NCBI RefSeq assembly: GCF_932526225.1
Contig: NC_064037.1
Span: 3,501,203 to 3,565,202, forward strand
Origin: Nematostella vectensis
Taxonomy: Eukaryota; Cnidaria; Anthozoa; Actiniaria; Edwardsiidae
Direction of reading: 5' to 3'
DNA: 64,000 bases
Below, in pieces: positions 25,201 through 37,400 of this stretch; positions within the stretch are counted from its first letter, which is position 1, and each line of letters starts with the position of its first letter. The position numbers and the translations under genes were made by a program. The notes beneath the pieces were generated by a model that was given only the letters and a program-made list of their open reading frames with translations, did not search any database and had not been told where the DNA came from.

Positions 25201-27926
25201 TAACCATTTTCCCAAGTTCATGGGCAGGCTTCTCTCCCTCGTGCCCAACAAAGGCTGCACCGGCACCTTCTGTGCCATAGCACTCTACTGTTGTGCCCAG
25301 ACCATGTTTTTTAAATGTCAAAATGACAATGTCATTTTGGTGTTTCTGATGCAGGACGTCTGCCTAGAATCAAATAAATATGCAATGCTGTGAGGCCAGA
25401 GTATGAAATTTGAAACATGCTCCAAGAATGTGACTTGAGGGGACAGAACTTAAATTTAAGCTGACAGTGCAATAGTCTAAGGATACATTATTAGACTACC
25501 TTTAGCTGCAACATAATAAACTGATTACATAATCTGAAGACTGCTGAGTGTGCATGCCTGCATGTATTCGCTTAATTGCTATTATTGTGTCATGCAAAAT
25601 GATAACTTATTAATTATGTAATCCTTGACCATTCTTGCAGACATAAACCTTGGGCTAAATTATGGCTTAAAATTAGGCACACTCACCATTCAGAGGCATA
25701 CAATGGTGAAAATTGCATTCAACCTTACACCTAAACTTAGGTGTGAGAGGCATCTGAAGGGAACAGTCATGCTCTACCAGATACCGCACAAAACGATTCC
25801 GTCTTCAGAGATTTTTGAAAAGGTGTTGCAACCCAAGGGGAGAATTCAATATCTCTTATGTAAAATATTTTTGGCATTTTTACTATTTATGTTTAGAGGG
25901 ATCAACTCACCCAATGTGCACCACACCTTGAAAGTATCAAAATAACAACATACTGGGAAACACTGGATAATTGTCCACCCTTCTTTTGCTCACACACAGA
26001 GGTTCCAAATGCGATATGGTGGTTCTGCATACATGTGTTTTTCTGCACATGGTGCAAAGTGTGGTTGAGCTGGCACCTTACCCTTCTTTTGCTCACACAC
26101 AGAGGTTCCAAATGCGATATGGTGGTTCTGCATACACACGTTTATCTGCACATGGTGCGCAGTGTGGTTGAGCTGGCACCTTTAAGAAAACCTATTAATT
26201 AACACTTTATTGACTGGGACTGAGGGAAACAGCAGGTTTTGTTGTCCTATTTTAACACAAAACAATGCTTTCCCAAGGTTCCAGTCAATGAAAGCTTTAT
26301 TATCATAGAAAGTGTCACAATGTGAATGCAAAATGTGAGGGAATAAAAAGCAAACTCTATGTAAACCATTTGTAAATATTGACATGAATGAATGCAAAAG
26401 TTGTGTGACTTCCGGTTTAGTTTAATTCACAGAACTTAAATTGTACTGTTGCCATCATTGTTGCCTGGGGAAACCGTCAAATTTCTTCAAGTTCAGGTGA
26501 TGCACCCTCTACCAAAATTAGATACTAGAAAACGTGAACTTTGACACTTGGTATATAATAAATGAAAAATGTTATTGTAATTGTTAATATCACACACCCT
26601 ATAATACATCATGTCTTTTTGATTGGTTGGGTTGGTTGTCCCTTTCTTTTCAATAGCATCATGGTTCGACTTGACCTTCTTTGCAAAAATGTATGAGCAG
26701 TTTTCATTTTTGCAGCTGCGACATGCAGTAGGACAATTTGTACCACATTCTGGACAGGCCTATGGTAATAAAAACAGAAATTTTAATAAAATAAATTATC
26801 ATACAACTAAGAACAAAGCTCTTTTTTATCCAGGTATGCACACAGAATCAATTGGAGACAATCCGCTTCAATACAATGGCCACCATTGTGACATGTAAAG
26901 CAGATAATGCTCAGGACAATGTCTGCTTTCCATGTTACAATAGAGGCTATCCCATCACTCTATGCGCATACCTGGAGAAAAAAGAGCAGCAATTTTCAAT
27001 CTTTAGCGTAATTAATTTCACAAACATGATGCATAGAAGACTAGCAGTAACTATTAATACAGTATTATAAACATGATAAATTATAAAAAAGATGAGACTT
27101 TCTTATTGAGTCAAACACTGTATGTCATACCTTAAGCCGTGGTACTATCTTCTTGTTTGGTGTTTGTGGTTTGTCTTTTAATAAAAAAGTAATAAAATGT
27201 GTTACAATATATTAAAGGTTTTTTTTGCATGGCCTGTAAAGTTTGCATGGCCTGTAAAGTAAGCATAACATTACCATAAACAGAATTTCATAACATATCA
27301 CTAAAAAAATCTATATTTTTATATATTCTGTGTAAACTATTGCTGGCAATGTAATCTCTTAGTAAAAATGAGGATAATTATATTTAATATCGAGTTCGGG
27401 GTCCCGCATAGAGGAGGAGGGTATCTTGAGGGTATCTTTAAATGGATATCTAATAGCATCTGATTAGAAACTATCTGATAATATCACAATATCCGGGAGT
27501 CCTGCATAAGGATGGATGAAGTATCTAAATAGATGTCTAATATCACTCCTGCAATTTATCCTGAATTTTAAAATAGCGCTGATAGAAAGCATGGTATTCG
27601 GAATATATATTTGGTTTATAATAACATATTAGTACATTTGGTACGCATATTTAAGCCAACTTGTCTATAACAGTTTAGCAGCCGAAGATAATGTAACAGG
27701 GATGGTTTAGACGTGCAACTTTGACTTGGGAACCTTTCTTCTTGAACTAAAGCAGCTGTATGGGGACCATGGACGAGAGTATTATCGCATGGTAGCTAAT
27801 ATATGCTCCATTGCTTTTGTAAGCTTATTTCAGAAATATTTCGGATCACGTTGAACGATCGAAGCAGTCCACACGTGATAGATCATCGTACTTATCGATC
27901 AGGATTTCTTTATACTTTTCCCGCAT
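22245..27926 (-). CDS. Cargo protein with UPF0547-like zinc ribbon and Pro/Thr/Ala decapeptide repeats
   Basis: Model in transcript order: 27926-27875, 27174-27131, 26759-26676, 25363-25174, 23930-23217, 22516-22245; 1,356 nt, 451 aa, all phases consistent. The N-terminus reads MREKYKEILIDKYDDLS. KKIVPRLKACPECGTNCPTA with CRSCKNENCSYIF follows (residues about 25-58), closely resembling the UPF0547/C16orf87 zinc ribbon. A compact segment contains TVECYGTEGAGAAFVGHEGE and KMVKKMFETFME. Then comes a linker and about 15 copies of a ten-residue unit (TAPTTATPQP or PAPTTATPQP). The C-terminus (KKDDIWLAAGILMPHLTT, NHVCVQLTSVKDN) reads like a globular domain I do not recognise. Weak points: the first donor (cac|gtgtgg), the third donor (aag|gtcaag) and the acceptor of exon 4. 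A short alternative or 5'-UTR first exon (28097-28057, MVDYSSIEASEDDW, good gtaagc donor) lies just inside the right terminal repeat but is out of phase with exon 2. If the last junction is wrong, the repeat frame stops at 23179. Confidence 0.65.
22786..22885 (+). other. Possible isolated coding exon
   Basis: GC-richer than its surroundings, open on the + strand between a weak acceptor (aaaatttag) and a good donor (gtatgt), reading KYDELIKAIVAALKLGASG. I found no partner exon with support; it may be part of an unmodelled gene or a relic. Confidence 0.2.
23322..23778 (-). repeat. 30-bp coding minisatellite (decapeptide repeat)
   Basis: About 15 in-phase 30-bp units; on the + strand each reads like tgtggcgtagctgttgta plus ggtgctgttggc. 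On the coding (-) strand they give APTTATPQP-type decapeptides that alternate Thr and Pro at the first position. Because the unit is a multiple of three without stops in several frames, the opposite strand is also open. Confidence 0.93.
24186..24300. repeat. Dispersed repeat copy (caatacaata family)
   Basis: acaatacaataatctttaat followed by gagggtagcatattaaccga is matched at 51322-51400 with few differences. The second copy lies outside the giant element, so this is a genome-wide repeat rather than part of it. Confidence 0.6.
25978..26182. repeat. 103-bp tandem duplication
   Basis: Two adjacent copies (25978-26080 and 26081-26182) starting cccttcttttgctcacac and ending gttgagctggcacct, more than 90% identical by eye. 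Intronic with respect to the - strand cargo gene. Confidence 0.85.
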
Positions 27927-28127
27927 TTGAACTACGAAATCGAAGTTTGTCAAAACGAGAGATCAAATATTTGAATAAAAATTTCACGCTCAATGAACAA
28001 TTGACAAAACAAATCGTTTTAAGCCAAGTATTTCAAAAGGTTTTGACCTCGCTTACCAGTCATCCTCGCTTGCTTCAATGCTTGAGTAGTCAACCATGTG
28101 ATCAACAACACCTTAGCATCCGCGCCT

Positions 28128-28214
28128 TGCGCATGACAATGAATTAATGACTATCATTAATTCAGTGGTCAAATAACATTTAAGGATAATCGTTAATTCA
28201 TTCTCGAGACCATG
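28128..28214 (-). repeat. Right terminal inverted repeat (87 bp)
   Basis: Reverse complement of 2242-2328 over all 87 positions; homology stops sharply on both sides. The host protein 4.1 start codon lies 260 bp beyond it. Confidence 0.95.
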
Positions 28215-28474
28215 TTGTTGTGTGTGCGGTTTGAGACTAGTAACTTGGTTTTGAAATCCACCAATAGCACGAGCCATTATAAATACTAGACTTCCATAAC
28301 AAGAATTGTGATTCGTCGCTTGCTAATTCTTCCGCTAGTCACGTGACTCCTACTCCACTCTTACTCTTGTCTCTTGGAGAGAGTGAGGTTGAGTTTTGAG
28401 GCGTTCTGAGGTCGTACAAGAGTTGAGTTTTTAACAAGAAGTGGTAAAAAGAACCGTATTTATTTCGTGTACAT
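28215..28474 (+). promoter_or_regulatory. Promoter/5' region of the protein 4.1 gene
   Basis: Only 260 bp separate the right end of the giant element from the protein 4.1 start codon. The stretch contains cgagccattataaatact near 28270 (TATA-like) and ends just before acatatgccg. A 5' UTR, and probably the core promoter, must be here unless further 5' exons lie elsewhere. Confidence 0.35.
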
Positions 28475-31400
28475 ATGCCGGCTGCCACGAAAGAGGCCGA
28501 AAAGGCCGAGACCTCGTCTCCTGAAAAAGAATCCCCGAAGAAGAAATTGCCTCGGAATCGACTGCTCTGTCGAGTTACGCTCCTGGATAAATCATGTTTT
28601 ACTCCCGAAAATATACAAGTGAGTATACTACAAACTCAGCATTCCTTGCTTCGCTAAATAGCCTCTTCATTTTACAAGAGTCAGGTCTTTAGCTATGCTT
28701 TCTTGTGCGCCCTTTGCTGCTTTCAAACCTAGTTTAGCACGCGATAACTGGTCGTTGTTTGTTTGAGGCTTGCTCTACTAGGAATGTGTAGGTTGGTTGC
28801 AAGTTTAACTGCCTTTTTATGCGGTCCATGTAATTTAGTTTCTCAAACAACTGGCGATAAACTTCTATGCTAGGAATAGATTGTAGGGATTTGTCTAAGT
28901 TTAACAGACGGACAGTATGCTGTTAGGATAACTAGGTTTGTCTCGATGTCTGCTGGTTTTCGAGAAGTCATGCAAGAGAGGCGTGCGCTACGTCTATAAG
29001 AAAAAAAAACCGTTTCTCGTCTGTAAACAAATTGTACTTTTCGACCTAAATAACCATTACTGACACATTGCTAACTAGACGTTATAGATCAGTGTTGGTA
29101 AAAGAATATCAGTTCTGATCTGCTACAATGCAAATCGACTAATGGACGATAACTTTCGAAATTTTAGTCAGGTTGCAGATAATTTGGCTCGCCTGGCTTA
29201 ACAGGGGCAAAGCAATATTTAATTATTCCACCAAAGTAAAAAGTGGAATCGATTCCTATTTGTTATCAAATTATGAATTTACCAGAAAAGTATTTCGCAA
29301 ATATAGTTTGTTGTTTTGGTTTGATATTTGCTTAGTGGAGAGAGTTTTGTGTGTTCCTTTCCTGTTTCGAACGGAATACCACGATCGTAAAAAACATACA
29401 CGTTACGAATAATAAATTTTCCCTACTTCTAGCATCTACAATAACTCTTCAAACGGCAACTTATTTATATGCCATCTAAACCGTAAAATTACACGGTAAA
29501 TTGTTCCCAAACAAGTGCTAGCTGTGAAAATCCATCTCGAGTTTCGTTCCGTTCCGTGTGTTTTGATTCAAGAAGGTGAATGTTGTTGATTTGACTTTTG
29601 CTCCAGAAAACAGCCAAAGGAATCGACCTCATGGTCGCAGTAGCCGAGCACCTCAATCTTGACGAGAAAGAGTACTTCGGACTATTGTACGATCACAAAG
29701 GAGAGAAGGTAACTTAATTTTATCACAAAACTTATCTCGCAAACTGCGTAATTTAAATGCTAAATGACTAATTGTTGAATGTTGCACCCAATATATCCAT
29801 ACACAGTTTAGGGTGTCTAATCGAAATTGAAATTGCTATCGGCGCAGTAGGAGTTTTACTTGCATGTTTTGGAAACACTATTTCTCATGTTCTCTAAGTC
29901 CATTATTTGACATGCAGGAGTGTCATAGGTTACTAAAACCACAAAATATCAACGCTAAAAGGCAATTAACTCGCATTCCCTGATTATTCCTCATCAACAG
30001 TACTGGTTGGATCCCCAGAAAGAGATAAAGAAGCAACTCAAAGGTAATGATAATGACACTTTAAGGATTCGTCCAGACAATGAGGTCTGCTGATGATATT
30101 TTCAAGGATTTTTCAAGGTTGATTGCACACCATACTTAATTATAATACCACACCCCTCTAAATCATTTTTTAAATAAATGTAATACTTTTAAATTCTCTC
30201 TATACTTATTATGAATAATACAAATTCTTGTCTTAGTGTCGATATCATGTCATTAGGAAATGGCTCGAAAAGCAATTGCCAAAGTGCTTTCACTCTTCAT
30301 CTGATTTTAAAAGAACTAAAATTCAGACAGATTGGCCTATGTAAATAGCCATGTGAGCTGCAGACCTCATTTGCTCCATCAAAAATTTGAATTTGAGTTT
30401 AGGAATTATTGTTAAAAAACGTTTGAAGAAAGTTGGAAATAAGAAAACAAACCCAAAGTGTCAAGTGCTTAGTTGCCAACTTGAGCCCTCATAAAAACTT
30501 ATATTTATACTCAAACAGACATAATAATAGCCAACACATTTAGTGGTCTCATAAATAATGGAGTGTCTTCAGGGAGAAAGATCTCTCTAGAAAGACCATA
30601 GACCAAAAGTAGCAATAGCTAAATAATGCTTGAATGGAAAAGATTAAAAGCCACATCATCCAGCAGAGGCTAAAACTCTTAAATGATCTCTTGAGGCAAA
30701 CACTTCATGGTAGGAATTGGATTTGCCTTTTGAATTGTTTTGTCTGATTGTTATGGCTAGCTCATATAAGAAAATCTAGATTATTCTGCATGAAAGTATA
30801 ATTATTTTTAACAGTGTTGAATTTCTCTTGCAGGCAATCTTCCACACTTTGAACTAGCTGTCAAGTTCTACGAGCCGTACCCTTCTAAGTTAAAACATGA
30901 CATGACACGGTGAGTAAAACTTTTGAGAGCTAGCTGATTTTACTAATTCTCAAAGTTTACTCTAGCCTTTTTGATAATCAAACTAAGTCTAGCTTCAAGG
31001 TCACCCTACCAATACTCACTTGTTACTGTGGATGCTAACACTGGGGGTTTCTGTGACAACCATAGTTGATCCTGTGTAGAAGCATGGTTGACCTAGTATG
31101 CTACCATGATGACCTCTCACCCATGTGTGCCAAGTTTGAATACTGGCTCTAATTCTAAAATCCTATTATGTCATTGACTTTTTACATTGTTGTGCAGTAT
31201 TAGAACCCTGAGAAAAAGGTGATGGTAGCAAGGGGTTTGTGATACCAAGTAGAAATTACTTGTAGAATTTGCCCAAAAGATTCTGTTTGATTTAGTGGGG
31301 GGGGGGGGGGGGGGGGTTGGCAAGTCACATGGTAAATCTGGATGTTAAGGGGCTTCACTGAATAACTTCACTGCCAAACATTACAAATCCAACATATCTC

Positions 31401-34400
31401 ACTTTTTGTATTTTGTTATAGTTACATGATGGTCCTTCAAGTGCGGGATGACATTATTTGTGAGAGGTCAGCAGTGCTAATTTTCCTTGAGGCCATGATA
31501 ATGAGTACAGGAATTCATATATGTGTAGTAATTATACAAGCAATCATGTTCTTGGGTCTGTTTTTTAGATTACCATGCTCATTTGGTGCTCAAGCGCTTC
31601 TGGGGTCTTATGTTGTACAATGTGAGTGCTGTAGATATCCCTTATGGATTTTGTATGCATGGTTGTGGTCTTATTTTCCCAAAGAGGCATATTAACATCC
31701 TCTTTAACTAACTCTATTTTATTATAAAAAAAAATATTTACAACTGGATAAAAGCAATGCAGATCAATAAATATGCCCAAAAAGATTGTAAAGGACAATA
31801 TTCTTGCTCATAGATATGATACTACTTTATTTCATAAAATCAGCCAGATGCAAATTTAATAATAAGTATTAAACAAATGAAGAACATTGACAGATTTTAT
31901 TAGGGACACTACTAATACCCTATTCACACCAACTAAACCAGTTTAACTAAACATGGTTTTAACGAGTTTAAACTAACCTTGTTTTACTTCGATGTCTTTC
32001 ACACCAAAACTAGACTAGTTTTGCCTAAAAATTCGAAACAGTGCACGCTCGTGGCATCATTCCAGTGCAACGTCATCACACGCACAGAAGACAGTTTGAA
32101 AATTAAATACTTTGGCTTCAAATTCTAAGCAATATTTACTTCATTATTCAGTGGTTCTTGTTTCAACTTAGTTTTTGACCCATGTATCCCAAATAATAAT
32201 GTTTTGAGTGTTAAAATGTAAAGGTTTTGGTGTGTTGACTGGTAATGCTCAAATTCCCCTCTCTCTCTTATTTTTTCTCGTACAACCTTTCAGCCACTGC
32301 TAATCATTTTTCTTGCCCCACTTGCTTGATAAATTGTGTCTTTCCTTGTGTTCCTATGTTCGCCTCTTCCTGCACTCCTTTATCCGCCATCTTTGTTAGA
32401 CACAGTTTAAACTACCTTGCAAGGTAGTTTAGTTTAAACATGTTTAAAACATGTTTAGTTGGGAGAGCGCGTGGTGTGAACGGTCCAAACTCTAAACATG
32501 TTTAGTTAAACAACCTTTAAACATGTTTAGCTTTTTGGTGTGAATGGGGTATAAGTCTGTGACAAGGGTCTATACCTCATAAGCATTATTCTTTTTTAGT
32601 ATACTCCTCATCAATATTTTTTTTTGTATTATCATCAACATACTATATTATTATTTTGTGAAATAAATTTGATTGGTTGATTCTGTACCATCACAAGTTC
32701 AACTCCCAAACCTTGTTTTATTTGTCTAATGACTCCAAAAGCTAACAAAGAACCCTAGTCTTCAATACTACGCTTAAGTTTCCAGAATTGTCTAAGACTC
32801 ATAATGCATAATTGCATAATTTGTTCCATTGTTTTGTGTAGTGAGTGAGTAATTAGCAATGAAGTTGCACGCATTTGCTAGTTTTTTTGTTATTTTGGTC
32901 TCTACAAGTGCATACCATAATTTCTTTACATACTCATGTTAGATTGTCATACTTTTCAGCTGAGTTTGGTGACTATGATCCCCATGAACACAAGGGGAAC
33001 TACCTAGCAGGCCTGGTCTTTTCCCCAAACCAGGTAACTATGTACATTGTACCTATGCAAACTGTGCAATTCTGGCTTGTTTCTTCAAACCTAGTTTCAA
33101 TTAAAACACCTTTAATTTACTTTTGCATGCAAAAATGTCAAAACAGTCAAGTTTGAAAAGCAAACAGTCCTTGATAGACTGTGATATTTTGTTTTCAAGT
33201 CATAGTTTGTGGAAAACGATTCAAATTTACCACACCAAACACATTTCATTGAATTATCATTGACTATACTCTTTTCTACAGTGACCATCCATATTGACGT
33301 AAGCCTGGTTGACAATACCATGTCACTTAATGCTTTTTACCTGTAAATTCTGAGCTTATGGTACAATGATTTATTATACATGGTATGCCTTATCACCTTT
33401 TAATTCTGAGCTTGTAGCATATGAACAAATTTGGAATATATGTAAACGACATGATGTGTTTATGTCTCTAGAGTCATGAACTGGTGGAAAGGATTAAAGA
33501 ACTGCACAAAGAGCATAGGTAAAGCTGTAGTTCTCCAAATATGTGTAAATTTATATTGTTCGGGTAAGTCTGGCATGCCAACTTGAGTTGTTGCTCTAGA
33601 CCTGACATGGATCTATATTGTTTGTTCAGAGGTTTGACCCCAGAGGAGGCAGATACGCAGTACCTGGAGGCAGCCCGTAAGCTGACTATGTATGGGGTGG
33701 ATGCTCACCCGGCCAGGGTATGTCTCTCTGACTTTCTTATGATTTTAGTTGATCATTGCAGGCTTTAGTTCTACCAGTTGTTTTGCTGCCATCCCTCATA
33801 AATGATGACCACTCACTAATGCCTGGTGCACACTAGTTAGTGTCATACAGTAACGACATACAGTAGGCATGTGCTCTTATGTTTATATGTTCAAGTGTGA
33901 ATAGTTCAACATGAAGACATAAGCCCAACATATGAACATGTTATGTCATGTCATTATGTCAGGCTTCAATGAGTGCAGGCACGTATGTTTTTATGTGACT
34001 AGCTTGCACCAGGCATAAGTCTATTTGATAATATTGCCAGCATCATAAAATACATTGTTTTGTGTTTGTTTTCATAAATAGAAAGCCCTGAATGATTCAG
34101 ATATAGATATATTTTTGTACTTTGCTTTAAAGAGTAGAGGAGTAGAGGTTTTCTTTGGTGGCATTTTGCTAGATGGCAGAATCCAAAGCATTGTTAGAAA
34201 TTGTCTTGTTATTGTTGTGTAGGATGGTAATGGTGATGAAGTTCTGGTGGGTGTTTCCTATGCTGGGGTGCTGGTTTTCAAGGATGACCTGAGACAGAAC
34301 AAGTTTCCTTGGTATGTCACACAGCTCTTATCAATACTGTGCATTTATTAATCAGATGTTACTCAATGGCTAAAATATGGCAATGTCAAGCATTGATTAC

Positions 34401-37400
34401 TGTTTGTCAATACTGCTGTTAAGATTTGAAAATACATTATAAGTCATTTAGTCTGGTAGTAAAAATTTGCATTGTTTATAAGAGCAGGCTGCTAATTTAC
34501 ATTGTAAGGACTTTCCTCTGATTGGATACATACAGAAGGCATCTGCAATGTTCACACAAATTTGAAAAAGTGTGTTATTAATGTGACTATTGATTTTGTA
34601 AGGCTTTTCAGTTGAGCAATCTTAAACATCTGGAGATTGTGACGAAATGTAGAGAGTGATGATTTTAGAATTGAAATAGACCCAGTACAATGCAGTGTGC
34701 ATTGATCTTCAGTGATGTAGAGAAAATTGCACTAAAATTTGAGTATTTAATAGACTCTACCATAGAAAGATTGTGCTGTATTGGGCAAAGATCTTTTTTT
34801 TTTTAACAACTAAATTGTTTTATAACCAGTGTGCATTGATCTTCAGTGATGTAGAGGAAATTGCACTAAAATTTGAGTATTTAATAGACTCTACCATAGA
34901 AAGATTGTGCTGTATTAGGCAAAGATCATTTCTTTTTTAACAACTAAATTGTTTTATAACCAGTGTGCATTGATCTTCAGTGATGTAGAGAAAATTTCAC
35001 TAAAATTTGAGTATTTAATAGACTCTACCATAGAAAGATTGTGCTGTATTAGGCAAAGATCATTTCTTTTTTTAACAACTTTAAACAACTTAATTGTTTT
35101 ATAACCAGTGTACATTGATCTTCAGTGATGTAGAGGAAATTGCACTAAAATTTGAGTATTTAATAGACTCTACCATAGAAAGATTGTGCTGTATTAGGCA
35201 AAAATCATTTATTTTTTTAACAACTAAATTGTTTTATAACCAATTTTGGTGATTTTTGCTTTCTCAGGCCTAAGGTTGTGTATCTCTCATACAAAGGAAG
35301 GGATTTCAGTGTCAAAAGTAGACCTGGGGAGGTGAGGAGAATCTGCACATTATAGCACAAGCTCTTTTTAGTGACAACCACCTTAGCAATTGGTTTTACC
35401 TGGAGCTGACATCTGCCACACCACCATGAGTTTGTGGTTTGACTGTCATGGAAAGTCACCTTTTTGTATTAGTTCATTCTATATGCCTGTACTATCTATA
35501 AACAAGAACTTTAATCAATATACTGATTTGTCATTTATCTGCTGTTCTGTTTTCAGCTTGAAGAGCTAACAACTACTATGACCTTCAAATTGCCAACTGA
35601 GAAGGCTGCCAAACGCTTGTACAAGTCTTGTGTCGAGCACCACACATTTTTTAGGTCTGTATGTACTCATCTCTTCTTGGCTGTTAATTATCTGGCTTGT
35701 AATTTTTCTAGGTTATTGCTCTCTGATACAAACTTGAAATCAAGGGCTGTGGATTTTGAGGGGATGGGTTGGATGGTTTCACTCTCCAGTTTAGGCCATT
35801 TTCAGTACAATACTACTACAATACTCCACTTTTGGAGAATCCTACATGGTAATCATGGTCTTGTTTCTTGGGTTTAGAGCTCAGCTACCCACTTTTTGGT
35901 GTGCTTCACAGCTTATGTAGTTGGAATATGATTCCCTTGGTTTCTGGAAAAAAATCCCAACTTTTGGCCCGAATTATGAACAAGAAACTCTTACTTTTTT
36001 GTTATGAATTGGGGAGGCATTGCACCTGCTAGGGAGCCTAATTAACCTGTGACCTGTTGCTAGTTTACTTTATCTTCCACTGTTTTTTACTTGAGAATGA
36101 TTGTGATAAAAAAATTTATTATACAATCCCCTGTGCAGCAGGAACAATGGAAGAAAACTATAATCCAGGGAATTATACCTCTATCCTGATTGGGTGTCAT
36201 AATTTGTGTATATTGTATACTAGATATTAAATTTGTTTATTATTTTACAGGCTCTCATTCCCTGACCCTCCTCCAAGTAAGACTGACTCTCTTCTGAGAA
36301 TGGGATCCAAGCACAGATACAGTGACAAAACCCTCTTTCAGCTCCGTAATGAGGGTGTGCCAATCCAAAGTGCTCAGCCAAGGTTTCAGCGAGTTTCCAG
36401 CAAGAACTGGTCCAAGGGTGATGCCCCATCCACCACTGAGATCATTGTGGTAGCGGACGAGGAGGCCAAAAAGAGGCCATGGACTGACAGATACCGCAAT
36501 GGACAAAAGGACAAGAAACTCAAGGCTGGGGAGGTACAGTATGTGTTGCAAGAAAAAATTCAGGATTTCTTGAGGGTGCGAGTAAAACACAAGTTACAGC
36601 CTGTAAAGGGTGGGGTATCCATCACTATTGATTTGTTTCTGGGCATTAAAAACAGGAGTCACATGGCTCTCTACATTGGAGACTGGGAAAGTTTAACCTT
36701 GCCTCTCCTGAATTCAGCACCTAGGAAATGAGGACCTCACGTAAACAGGGTGCTTATTCATGTTGCATTTTATAGACTCCAATGAAAAGGGACCTGTGAT
36801 ATTGTGTTAAAGATGTTTAACTATTTTACAGTTTACAGTTTACAGTAAAAGTCAGACCCCACCACAGGCCCGTAGCCAGGATTTTGAACAGGGGGGGGGG
36901 GGGGGTTCGTTTGCCCATTTAGCGGACCATTTTCTCTTAGGTAGCTCATACTAGCTTGCAGTGGTACTCAATTTTCCTTAATCAGGGCGGACCTTCAAGT
37001 CGTGTGGGGAGGTTCTTCTGAACCCCCCGAACCCCCCTGGCAAGGGCCTGCACCAATACCTGCCAAAGCATTTTATCATAAAAAGCTTGTTATGTTAGGT
37101 CCCAGAAGAACTTTTGCTCCTTTCAACCAACTTAATCATTTTGGCAGTATCCAATACTGAAATTCAGTCATAATTCAATGATCTAGGCTTGTAAGAGCAC
37201 AGTGGCCAACACTGATGTGATGTATTACCTTTTCCAGGCCCCGCTCTCTGAGGAGGAGATGATGGCGACAATGACCATGGAGGAAAGAGAGGAGTACAAA
37301 AAGAGAATGGCTGAGAGGCTTGGACAAATCAAAACCACTACAACCACCACTGTCTACTACCCGGGGAAGGGTGGGGAAGAGGATGTCCCCCTTGAGCATG

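Larger units (their letters stand above)
2242..28214. mobile_element. Giant (about 26 kb) KDZ-type DNA transposon with cargo genes
   Basis: Seen directly: an 87-bp sequence at 2242-2328 is repeated without a mismatch, as its reverse complement, at 28128-28214. The interval contains a full-length KDZ-superfamily transposase gene whose start lies 54 bp inside the left repeat, a 107-bp satellite array, a zinc-finger gene on the + strand and a zinc-ribbon/Pro-Thr-rich gene on the - strand, plus nested smaller repeats. Known: KDZ transposases (Kyakuja, Dileera, Zisupton) are large DDE enzymes that mobilise elements with terminal inverted repeats. Inferred: the interval is one mobile unit and the two other genes are cargo or accessory factors. 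The perfect repeats and the open 1,220-codon frame argue for recent activity. I could not find a convincing 8-bp target-site duplication; the outermost four bases are the palindrome CATG, which could hide a 4-bp duplication. The alternative is two solo copies of a short inverted-repeat element flanking unrelated genes; this is less likely because the transposase starts right beside one repeat. Confidence 0.82.

Noticed and set aside
25902-26171. Open frames on both strands near 26 kb
   Set aside because: Produced by the 103-bp tandem duplication; no protein similarity.
36534-36731. Extension of protein 4.1 exon 13 to an early stop
   Set aside because: A good donor at 36534 joins in phase to exon 14, which continues the protein; the extension is best seen as retained intron, perhaps a minor short isoform.
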